NCBI GenBank assembly: GCA_049999805.1
Contig: JBNGIO010006108.1
Coordinates: forward strand, 85,033-114,346
Direction of reading: 5' to 3'
Source of the DNA: Folioceros fuciformis
Lineage: Eukaryota; Anthocerotophyta; Anthocerotopsida; Anthocerotales
Length of the DNA: 29,314 nt
Positions 20,550-29,314 of this stretch are shown here, in pieces. The stretch's first letter is position 1, and each line of letters starts with the position of its first letter. Under the pieces are notes generated by a model. That model saw nothing but the letters and a program-made list of their open reading frames with translations. It did not search any database and was not told the origin of the DNA. The translations under genes were made by a program, and so were the position numbers.

Positions 20550-21456
20550 AGCCAAGGATGTTGAAGCGATGGATTCATGGATACTCGCTTGGAACTGAAT
20601 CCAGAGGTAAGTTCATTAAAAAATCGTAACGGTCGGCGGAGGCAGCAAAATGAATCGTCTCCACAATTCGCAATCGAAATGAAACATGTTAACGAACGAA
20701 AGGCTAATCGGTTGCGGAAGTCATGGAGGACGTGCGGACATCAAATATATGTACTGTATGTGGAGGGCTAAGAGAGTAGGCAGCTAATATGGAGTGACGG
20801 CAGGTTAAGGATAAGATGTGGGATCGTGAGAGACACAGGAGGTTTCTGCCGTGCTGTTTGTTAGAGGGTGAAACTCGCCGCGTCTCATGATTAGCAGGCC
20901 GACAGCAGCGGGGAGAAGTGTGAGGACTGTGTTTTCAGCCTGGGTGATGCTAGCTACAGCAATTCCCTCCCCCTCAGCTAAATTCCAGAATTCTGGATCC
21001 TCACTGTCTGCTTTTCCGAGCAGCAGTAGCAGGGACTGACACGATTCTGCTGGTAGAGATGTAATCGATTGTGGAGGGCGCGATCTGAGGCAGAAAGGTC
21101 TCCAGTGTTTCTCACGGAGGTCTAGCCCGGCCCGGTCCGGTCCGGTCCATTCCAGTCCAGTCCGGTATACTGCACTCCTGTTGTTGGTGGAGCTGTGCAG
21201 TGCTGTGCCCTCGCTGCGTGCGTGCATGCAGTGGTGGAGGCTGTGAATTCTGCTTGAGGAGGGACACAGGCGGCGTGGTTTGTTTTCTTCCGTTCGTTGG
21301 TCGGATCTGAGCTGGTAGCTTGTCAGCTGGTTGGTGCAATGCCAATCCCGGATTTCGGAGCAGTTGATATTAGGGCTCCTCGGGGCGTCTGATTTTGTCG
21401 GTCCGGGAGGATTGCAGGAAAATTCTGGTGTGGTTGCTTACGCAATTCTGCTCGAC
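20550..21456 (+). promoter_or_regulatory. 5' flank and leader of the WD40 gene
   Basis: This GC-richer region precedes the WD40 protein. A pentanucleotide run related to CCGGT/CCAGT occupies 21126-21165. An ATG at 21339 opens a 17-codon frame (MPIPDFGAVDIRAPRG, then V and stop) that overlaps the main open frame. It is either a short upstream ORF or the true first exon; see the WD40 entry. Confidence 0.45.
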
Positions 21457-24247
21457 ATGGGGTACGTGAACATACCGGACGAAATCAAGCCAGGGCGGAA
21501 CCAGGTGGTGATGGAATTCGACCGCGCTGAGCTTGCGCATGTAATATCTGTATTGCAGACGGTGCTCAAGGAGCTTTCTGTGCCGAACATGAAGCCGCAG
21601 CAGCAGAATCTTCAAATCACTGCTTCTTCTTCGCATTCTGGCGATGCTTGGCTGGCCTCTCCCTCTCCCCGGTCTCGATCTCAGGAGTCGATTTTTGGTG
21701 CAAGTCCTCACTTGCTTCCTCTGGAATCTTCTCTATTTTCTGGTCCATTCCCTTCGTCGGGGAGACCAGTTAGGGAGGGGCCTTCTACTGCACTAGGTAT
21801 GGGGTCACCTTTAGGGGCTGGATTGCAGCAGCGACTCGGAATGGAGATGGAACTCGATCTAGGGCTCATTGGTTCTGGTGATAGGGGGAGTCGTTCTGCT
21901 TTGGCCAACACACTACCTGCCTCAATTGCTTCTGTCAGCCTTACACCTTTAGCTCCACCTAGGCCTGGTGAATCAAGGCCTGTGAAACCTCTGCCACCTA
22001 TAGCTCCTCCAGTTCCTGCTGCAGCACTCACCTACTCCGGTGCACAGCAGCCACCGCCGTGGTCCCCAACAAGCTCTCAGGCATTCAGCATAGCTGGTCC
22101 TGCTCAGATCCAGAATGTGGGATCTTCTCCTGGTCCTTCGCAGGCTCAAGTGCAAGCAGGAGGTCCAACTGGACTGTCCCAAGCCAAGGTGCCCCGGATT
22201 CAGATCTCGGCAGGCCAGGCCATTGCGACAGTCAAACGTGGAAAAGCCACTTCGCCAGGTTCTTCCCAGGTGTTTCCGGTTACTCACGGGCAATCAGAGC
22301 TTAGCCTGAGGCCACCTGAAGCGGGTCAGTCAAGAAGTTATGCTGGAACACAAGCAGGATTTTTGCCCTTGAGACAGGGCCCACTCCAAGTACCTACGGT
22401 CTCATCCCCTGGCTGGCCTAGCAATGAGGTCAATGGAAATGGTGGAGTGGAGCAACTGAGAAGGGGTCAATGGGGTAACGCCTCTGATGATGCCAATGTA
22501 CTGAGCAGTCTCGCAGGAAATATTGATAAGATGAACATTGGCCAAGGTGGGGGCTCTCAATTTAGACCACCAGTTGCGCTTGGTCCAATGAGTGCAAACG
22601 GCAACACAGCAAGGGGGCTTTCTGGGCCCCATCCCAGTATGCAATCTCCAAATTTGCAAGCGCAAGGCTCGTCAGGGGCTCCAGGGAATCTCAACCATAT
22701 GCAGTCCCCTGGCTTGGGTGGTCCTTTTCCACCTGTATTTGCTCCTCCTGAATCGAAATTCAGTAAGGGTGGCTTAGTAAGAGTGCCCATTGAATCCACT
22801 TTGTGGAAGGGTCGGTGGACAACAGCAGCTCTTGAGCATAATCGTGAAAGTGTGATAAACCTTATGTACTCTGCTTCCTTTGAGGGTTTATTAGAGCGAG
22901 ACTCACATACTGGCTGGTTGGTGAGCTCTTCAAAGAATTTGATCAACCTGTGGGAGTGCATGGCACAGAAGAAGGGCACGGAGTCCCCACTACAGGTATT
23001 TTCTCCAATGGTTAGGGATGTAGTTGACCCTAAGGTTGTGACGTTGTTTCTTTCTTCCGTCTGCCCCTGCCCTGCATCGGTATGGTTGAGTCTGTAGATG
23101 TACTGTATGCGTCCACTGTGCAGCGGATGTCTATAACTGCAAATCGCTGACGGCTGCAGTGATGTGTTGGCTTGACATTCCTACCTGTTGTCTACTTATC
23201 TATGATATTCGAAGAGGAGATTGTCCACACAGGCCAGCTAATAAGGCTACCTTGGTGTGCAGTTAAGCCACTCACAGGCAACTGAGTTCGTCATGGAGAG
23301 CATGGATATTGATCGTCTTTCTAATGTGATGATATCCATTGGTCCTAACCCTCGAGAAGCTGGATTTTGCATTCCCATTCACAGCTTACGTGGGGAGACA
23401 TTCTTTTCTTACAGTGTGCGTTAAACGTGCTCTCTTTGTTTTCCTTCAGTGATCCATGAGGAAACGGGTCTTTGGTGGTTTGTGGTTCATAGTTATGCAC
23501 CTGATTTTGTGGTCCTTTTGTTACCAGGGCACGATCCGGGTACCTGATAACGCCGGCATCAGCGCTCTCAGAAAACAGGCTTCCAACCCTGGGTACTTGC
23601 ATGTCATATCGCTCAGCGCTGCAGGTGGTCCTCTGCGGACTTCCTTAGCCGCAGCTGTTGGAGTAGATGTGCTGGTTTATGATCTCTCGGCGGTGACAGC
23701 CAGCAACTCCCCATTATCACCTCCTCCTCCTCCGAAGGCATACTGGAGAGCTCATGATGCTCCAATATCAGCCATACACCGCAGCTCTTTTGCCTGTGCT
23801 CTAGTGACAGGTGCTGCAGATGGAAGTATCCGATTGTGGGACATGAAATCGAAACCTACTGCTCCTGCACGTCACTTCCAGCAACAGAAGCAAATTACAG
23901 GCTTATCGGTACTTGATCAGGTGACTGTGACTTCGTGCAGCGGAGATGGACTTGTTCAACTGTGGGATTTAAGGCAAACAAGCGGTGCCTTGCTCACCAT
24001 CAATCCTGATGGACGACCTGTGGTAAACATGAGTGCCAATCCGGGCACGGAAACAGTTGCCCTGACTACTCGAAAGGGTTTATATTGCTGGGAACTGTCT
24101 AAAGTGCCGGGAGGTAGCTCTTTGTTATCCCCTTTCACTCCGCTCCCCCCTGCGGGCCCGTGCACAGCTATGAAATGGAACGAAGATTTGATGGAGGTTT
24201 ATGTTGCAAGTGTGGATGGCACAATCAGCGTCTTCGCCAAAGTGTAA
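21457..24247 (+). CDS. WD40-repeat protein with long Pro/Ser/Gly-rich N-terminus
   Basis: Model: exon 21457-22995 (513 codons), intron 22996-23527, last exon 23528-24247; 752 aa, phase 0. The frame is already open from about 21316 but its first ATG is at 21457. The N-terminus has a possible helix (EFDRAELAHVISVLQTVLKEL), then about 400 residues rich in Pro, Ser, Gly and Gln. A first WD40-like part follows (GWLVSSSKNLINLWE). The last exon holds clear WD40 blades: AHDAPISAIHRSSFACALVT with GSIRLWD, SCSGDGLVQLWDLR, and a terminal VYVASVDGTISVFAKV. Proteins of this type are usually scaffolds; I do not recognise the family or function. The 532-nt intron is far longer than others here and contains protein-like stretches in other frames, so internal exons may be missing from this model. 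Confidence 0.65.
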
Positions 24248-25980
24248 GGACCAAGGCATATTTGTGGGTCGAGTACCCATGTTTCATCATGTATTGGACT
24301 GATTGGGTCAGCTGATTAGATCCCTTACAACCTTATCTTTCATCTTTCCCTGACTAATCTGGGGAACGTTTCGGAGAGAGTTTGTACTAAGGCTTTTTGA
24401 AACCTTCCATCCTCCACCCCGTCCTTGATCAGTGGACATGCAACATTAGAAATTGGATGGATGCGAGTTAATCCACTACTCCATATATTAGTAGGCCTGT
24501 GTAATCCTGGCATTGTGTACGTGAAACTTTCTTCATCATGTACTACACTCCCGCCTACAAGAAGCACCCCAAGAAAAACAAAATGATAGTGGTGTATTAA
24601 GGCAGAGGTTTACAAGGTAGCATGGAAAAAGATGATGGCTGAGTGCATTATCTACACTTTCATAAAATCCTCTTCATTTATGATTCAATCATAACATTCA
24701 AGGTGGATGTGTGATTGTATTGTAGCATGATAATCTTGATCAAAATAAAATATATATTATATGGTTTCAAAATAGGTTAGATTAAGATAAAAAAAACTAA
24801 TATTAAATATTTTTATAAAATTATAATATTAATGTGTTCTTGCACCATACCTTGCTACCTATCCTAGCTCTCAAATCAAAAGATTTTGTATTTTTTTCCC
24901 AACAACAAACTCATGCTTGCACTTTCCCTTGACAACAGCTTTTTTCATGATAGTAAAAGCTTTCTTTGTCTTTGCTGCCACAATTTCTTCTAAGCATACT
25001 TTAACACCACATGCCCACTAGACCTTACTTATGATGTTCTTGTCATATACATTAGGCTTTCCTTCACATGTACATATGCTCCCTCAAATTATGGCCTCAC
25101 ATTGAAAAGACTCATTTCTTCTTTTATTGCTAAACTAGAGATTTATTCATAGATCATGCACTTCATGCTCACTTCTCACTACTTGTGTCACCTGCCATGT
25201 GTTTTCTTATGGTTTCATGTTAATTTGTGTAAGTATTTTTAGGGCCATATTAGTTTACAGAAAGTCCACTATCATGAACACTTCTAACTTTTAGAAGTTC
25301 CAATTTCTTAAGGGTGTGGCCAGCATTAAAGACTAAAATTAAAGTTATTAAAAATATATATTAGAAATGATTATTACTATATTTATTATCAAAAGTGCTG
25401 AAACAATATACAGTACAACCAAAAATAAAAGTATGTGTGCTAATAGATAGTTTTAGATTTCCACTAACAAACAATAGAAAGGCTTTTGTATAAATACTCT
25501 TTACAAAAGTGTTATGTAGATAGGACTTACAAAGTAGATGCCACCAAAGCTTTACAAAAGTATTATGTAGATAGGACTTGCAAAATAGATGCCACCAAAG
25601 CTTTACCTTCTTCTGCCTTGTGGGGAGATAAAGCCCACACAACACATTCGAGCCCTCAGTCAGATTAGGCTTCAAACTACAAATTCCAATGACAACAAAA
25701 AAAACAGCAAAGTGATGACGATTTATTTTGTATCCTATACAGTTTAGGTTATTTAGAGTACAGAAGCACCGTCTGCACGGATAACCGGTTTCCATGTCTG
25801 AACCCGATTCCAGTTTCGGGCGGCGTTCTGTTGCCATCTTTCCTTGTGGCATCGTTTCGTACCCAATCCCACGAGAATTTCAAGCCTTTGCAATTATTCC
25901 TGAGGCTTGTTTTGTTGGCACTTTGCACCTCTAAGCATGCAGACGTATTCGGTATGCAGTACGAGCGTTGCCACTAGCCT
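24248..25980. other. Spacer with AT-rich decayed DNA
   Basis: The first few hundred bases should be the WD40 gene 3' UTR. From 24.6 to 25.7 kb the DNA is AT-rich. A minus-strand frame near 24.89-25.02 kb (VCLEEIVAAKTKKAFTIMKK and onward) looks protein-like but was not recognised and is flanked by stops. The last 250 bp (about 25.75-25.98 kb) lie just past the coiled-coil gene's stop and may be its 3' UTR. Confidence 0.45.
25501..25602. repeat. 51-bp tandem duplication
   Basis: Two adjacent copies (25501-25551, 25552-25602) differ at 3 of 51 positions. The period is a multiple of three, so the frame stays open across both, but there is no sign of a gene. Confidence 0.88.
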
Positions 25981-27953
25981 TCACAGGACCTGCTGTAATT
26001 GCGAGCTGAGGTCACGATTCCTCTCTTGCTCTTGCTTGAGGGCAGTCATCAGATTTTGCATCCTCTGTATGCTGTCCCTGAGTACACTGATAACCTGCTG
26101 CCGAAGATTAGGCTCATCTACAGCCGACCATGACAAACCTGAACCAGGCTGCTTGGTGGCGCGCTCTTCAGCCAACTCGCACTGCAACGCAACCAGCTGG
26201 ATGGACATCCACCCACATACATGTTTGGTGTCAGGTGCCAAACAGGGTTCACTGAATTTCATCAATGCGTACATGGCCAGCGGCATTGCCAACCTCTTGT
26301 TGGTAGTAGGAAACGTCATACTGAGCCTGTTGTTGCATGAGGATGAGCTGCTTCCTCAGAGAGGCAATTTCCTTTTCGTGTGCCTTCATCAGTCCAGCCT
26401 CTTTAGGCTCGTTTCGCCCTGGTTTTCGACTTTTCTGATTTCATACCTCAAGGGATATCACATTAGGTCTATGTGGTTGAAGTCTTGGAGAAGAGATAAG
26501 GCCGAAGCGTTCACCTGGTCAGGGCCTGGAATTTTATCAGATTCATCCCCTTCCTCGTCGTCGAGGACCTGCAGGAATGGAATGTGCAATGAGGATCTAC
26601 ACATCGTGAACCAAGCTGTGTTCCACTTGCATGAAGTTCACACCTCCAACTCGTGGTGTAGCACTTTCGGCTTCACGGACACAACATGCGTTCCCTTCAT
26701 CTTCGCTTCCACCTGTTCCTGTTCCTGTCCCTGCCCCTCAAGATTGTCTCCTCGCACCCCTGTTCCCTGGATTGCTGTGCGCGGGATGCTTGCCTGCCAA
26801 CATTCCATTCCTCATGTTTTGCTCACATATTTTGCTCACATACACAAGGCCATCCTCGTGCTGAAAGGTGTTGAGCTTACTGGAGGTACATAAGCAGGTC
26901 CTAGGGCAGCCGGCCGTGGTGATTCTGTTCCTCGTCCAGGACTGCCAGTCTGGGGAAACCCTGTCTGAGCTGTGCCTGACTGAGGCCACCGGACCACATC
27001 ATCATGTGAAGTTATACGAGAAATCATGCAAAATCAAGCAAGACCGTGGACAGACTCGTCACCAAGCCCTACTCTGCTTGCCGCTGGCGGTAGTAAGCCC
27101 GGCTCCCGAGCCCAACCCAGCCGCCGGATCCGGCACAGCTCGCCCATGACCCTCCTTGGGAAACGGGTCCAGCCGCTTGGGCGCAACCGGCAGAGTCGGC
27201 GTTGCAACCAGCGGGACGCTAGCAAGCACGAAGGGCCCACGCGGCCTCGCACCTCCACCTGCACCTGTAGGAAAGGGTGGAAGAGGCGGGGCCGGAGGAG
27301 GCGCAAAGGCCGTGGCAGTGCGCGGCAGAGCAGCAGCTCCTGGGACAGGAAACGGGAGGACAGGAGCAGCCGGAGGCCGCAGCTGCATCACGCATCACCC
27401 AGTTCCGGCCATGAGCAAAGAGCGCAAACCCTGGAACCACGAAACCACACATCTCCGCTTCCGTAGCAAACCTGCTGAGCTCCACCGGACGAAGGCACCA
27501 AACCAGGAAACGGCGTGAGAGCCACGTTCGGCTTCGCTGCAGCCGGCCCCGGCTTCTGCACACCAGGAAGGATGCCGACGCCGGGAATATGAGCAGGCAT
27601 GCCGAAGCCTGGAAACCTGGCAGCATGTCATGGAGCGCAACAGGCTACCTTTCTAGAAACATCGTCAAGCCTGCGCTGCGCGGCAATCCTCTCCGCAATC
27701 TGAGCGTCGAAGCTTGCCCTCAACATCCTCACGGTGCTTCTTCCCTCGCCGGCCCCAGCTGGTGCAGCAATCGCCTGTAGGCAGCAGCAGAGGTCGAGGT
27801 AGTCGCCGTTCAAATGCATGGCCAGCGTGGGAAAAAGGAAGCAGCCTCGCAAACCTGATTTGCTGCCGCTGCCGCTGCCGGCTTCGCAGTCCCCTGGCCC
27901 CGAGAATTCAACTGTCCTCGATTGCTGGGCTCTGCGCTTCTAACAGGATCCAT
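25981..27953 (-). CDS. Unrecognised Pro/Ala-rich coiled-coil protein, 9 exons
   Basis: Exons 27953-27855, 27774-27649, 27555-27472, 27382-27073, 26975-26881, 26793-26644, 26568-26515, 26434-26294 and 26181-25981 join to 1,260 nt (419 aa), from MDPVRSAEPSNRG to SSQLQQVL. All eight introns are GT-AG, 75-112 nt, and keep frame, which is the main evidence that this is a gene. Residues 24-45 are Ala-rich. A predicted helix (SFDAQIAERIAAQRRLDDVS) lies at about 54-73. Residues 76-240 are Pro/Gly/Ala-rich, hence disordered. An acidic patch (ELEVLDDEEGDESD) is at 286-299. Coiled coils are predicted at about 319-353 (MKAHEKEIASLRKQLILMQQ) and 380-419. No enzyme motif, membrane segment or signal peptide is seen. 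A cytosolic or nuclear scaffold would fit; the function is unknown. The acceptors of exons 3 and 8 are the least certain. Confidence 0.75.
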
Positions 27954-28263
27954 CCCGTCTTCAGGCCGCCTCCCGCGACATCACATCTATGCACGCCTGT
28001 TACGGAAATCGTCCATGTCCGGGGGCTATGAAGTAGCCCAACCACCATGGTCCTGGCCTTGTAAATGTAAATAGCCTTGTATTTAATTAAAACTATTTTT
28101 TATGAATGATAATACTTTATTATTATTNNNNNNNNNNNNNNNNNNNNNNNNNNNNNNNNNNNNNNNNNNNNNNNNNNNNNNNNNNNNNNNNNNNNNNNNN
28201 NNNNNNNNNNNNNNNNNNNNNNNNNNNTCATGAGTTTGATTGAATCAGTGATGATGTTTCTAA
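27954..28263. promoter_or_regulatory. Divergent intergenic region containing a 100-N gap
   Basis: The coiled-coil gene (minus) and the phosphatase gene (plus) start on either side. N run at 28128-28227. Unlike the other two gaps, its flanks are not copies of each other. The left flank is AT-rich (TTATTATTATT). The true distance between the two starts is unknown. Confidence 0.6.
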
Positions 28264-29314
28264 ATGGCTAAATCCATTTGTTCTTGTATACCTCCACTTT
28301 TTTCAGAATTTGTAAATGCTTTTGTGGACTTTAATGTTGGAGGCCAAGTTTTAGGTTGCAACATAAAATTTCCGCCAAACAACCTAAAAGAAAATAAAGA
28401 TCTCACAAAAGCACCCAACAATTCAACAAGTTTTGAACCCACAACCTTCTTCCCTAAAGTGGAGCGTCTTGTTGCAATTGGTGATCTCCATGGTGACTTT
28501 GAGAAAACCACGGAAGCACTTCGTGTAGCTAGACTGATAGACAGAAGTGCCAATTGGGTTGGACAAAATACATTCTTGGTGCAAATTGGTGACATTTTCG
28601 ACAGAGGAGGGGGTGAGCTTAAGATATTGTACTTGTTAGAAAAGCTTAAGAGACAAGCCTTAAGGAAGGGTGGGAATGTTATTGTTTTGATCGGGAATCA
28701 CGAGGTTCGAAATACTTTAGCGAGGTGGCAAGACACTACTCGGGATGGCATTGAAGAATTTGTGAATTGGAGGAGATGGTATAAAATTGGAGAGTCATTG
28801 AAGAGAAGGTGTTTGGGGACTGTGTATGCTAAACCACAAGATGTGGACTCTATTCCAGAAATACCTCCAGTACTGGTGGGTAGGATGGAGGCTTTGAGAC
28901 CAGGAGGTCCAATTACTTCTCGTTTCTTAGCTAGATATCCTATCGGAATCATGGTAGGAAGTACTGTGTTTGCGCATGCCGGAGTCTTAGAGAAAAACAT
29001 CACCGCTGATGGTGGATTGCATGAAATCAATAAAATGTCCTTACCATGGCTGCAAGGAAAGACAAGTTTCAAAGCACCGAAACCTGTTGGAGAATCGAAT
29101 TCGTTAATTCAAACACGAAAGTATAATGAACTTAGGGAAGGACCTGAGTGTAGAGTTATGAAAGAACTTTGTAAACTGATTCCTGGAATGAAGAGGATGG
29201 TAGTTGGTCATTCTATCCAAAAGGATGGCACAATAACCCACCATTGTAAACACACCTTGTACTTAATAGATATAGGAATGTGCAGAAACATAAGGAATGC
29301 TGAGCCTGAAATAT
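28264..29314 (+). CDS. SLP2-type Shewanella-like protein phosphatase, 3' end off the window
   Basis: An uninterrupted frame of 350 codons runs from the ATG at 28264 to the right edge. The beginning (CSCIPPLFSEFVNAFVDF) resembles the start of Arabidopsis SLP2 as I recall it. The phosphoprotein-phosphatase metal-site motifs are all present: GDLHGD, GDIFDRGGGE, GNHE, HAGV and GHS. Thus the two-metal centre appears intact. The family is bacterial-like PPP phosphatases of plants; SLP2 in Arabidopsis is intronless and sits outside the chloroplast (reported in cytosol and mitochondrial intermembrane space). The final ~20-40 residues are probably missing. The region before RKYN (GESNSLIQT) departs from the RGGNSVVWLRK-type block I remember from SLP2. 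Composition is more AT-rich than the other genes here. Confidence 0.88.
   Translation, partial: MAKSICSCIPPLFSEFVNAFVDFNVGGQVLGCNIKFPPNNLKENKDLTKAPNNSTSFEPTTFFPKVERLVAIGDLHGDFEKTTEALRVARLIDRSANWVGQNTFLVQIGDIFDRGGGELKILYLLEKLKRQALRKGGNVIVLIGNHEVRNTLARWQDTTRDGIEEFVNWRRWYKIGESLKRRCLGTVYAKPQDVDSIPEIPPVLVGRMEALRPGGPITSRFLARYPIGIMVGSTVFAHAGVLEKNITADGGLHEINKMSLPWLQGKTSFKAPKPVGESNSLIQTRKYNELREGPECRVMKELCKLIPGMKRMVVGHSIQKDGTITHHCKHTLYLIDIGMCRNIRNAEPEI

Noticed and set aside
21331-21333. TTG at 21,331 as start of the WD40 protein
   Set aside because: Nuclear plant genes start at ATG; TTG only extends the open frame.
25907-26893. Plus-strand open frame of 328 codons opposite the coiled-coil gene
   Set aside because: It runs across exons and introns of the minus-strand gene, is Ser/Cys-rich as antisense frames often are, and has no recognisable domain.
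27563-27653. A 32-nt intron joining RRLDDVSRK to FPGFGMPAHIPG in the coiled-coil gene
   Set aside because: The length is not credible and the phases do not match; the acceptor before KPGPAAAK gives a 93-nt intron in phase.

Overview
The window is nuclear DNA from a land plant. The genes are plant-specific (a fasciclin-like arabinogalactan protein, a Psb27-H2/LPA19-type photosystem II assembly factor, an SLP2-type phosphatase) and the spliced genes have many short GT-AG introns, mostly 75-190 nt. Short uniform introns, GC-rich gene flanks and AT-rich transposon-filled spacers suit a bryophyte or other seedless plant. That is an inference; no species can be named from the sequence.

Layout, left to right: the intronless 5' part of a fasciclin-like arabinogalactan protein (minus, runs off the left edge); a 3.1-kb spacer packed with pentanucleotide and trinucleotide microsatellites and two G-quadruplex motifs; PEX19, the peroxisomal membrane-protein chaperone (minus, 5 exons, ends in a CNVM farnesylation box); head-to-head with it, 392 bp away, a Psb27-H2/LPA19-type lumenal protein (plus, 3 exons); then a complete clathrin heavy chain (minus, 30 coding exons, 1,698 aa) filling 7.2-15.8 kb. 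From about 16.6 to 20.5 kb the DNA turns AT-rich and holds a transposon nest: pieces of a retrotransposon with a CCHC motif and a restriction-like endonuclease motif, split by a 1.56-kb fold-back-like element whose right arm has grown into a 33-bp minisatellite. Next come a WD40-repeat protein with a long Pro/Ser/Gly-rich N-terminal part (plus, 21.4-24.2 kb), an AT-rich spacer, an unrecognised 419-aa coiled-coil protein (minus, 9 exons, 25.98-27.95 kb), and the intronless 5' part of an SLP2-type phosphatase (plus, runs off the right edge).

The genes do not form a pathway; they are ordinary neighbours on a plant chromosome. There are three assembly gaps (100, 10 and 100 N). Two of them are flanked by identical 35- and 38-bp copies, which look like unmerged contig overlaps rather than biology.

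The points most worth a second look are the split retrotransposon with its fold-back insertion, a ghost copy of the end of exon 6 inside a clathrin intron, the unrecognised coiled-coil gene, the recurrence of pentanucleotide arrays in gene 5' flanks, and the unresolved middle of the WD40 gene. Exon models were built by hand by matching GT-AG sites, reading phase and, where available, knowledge of the protein family.
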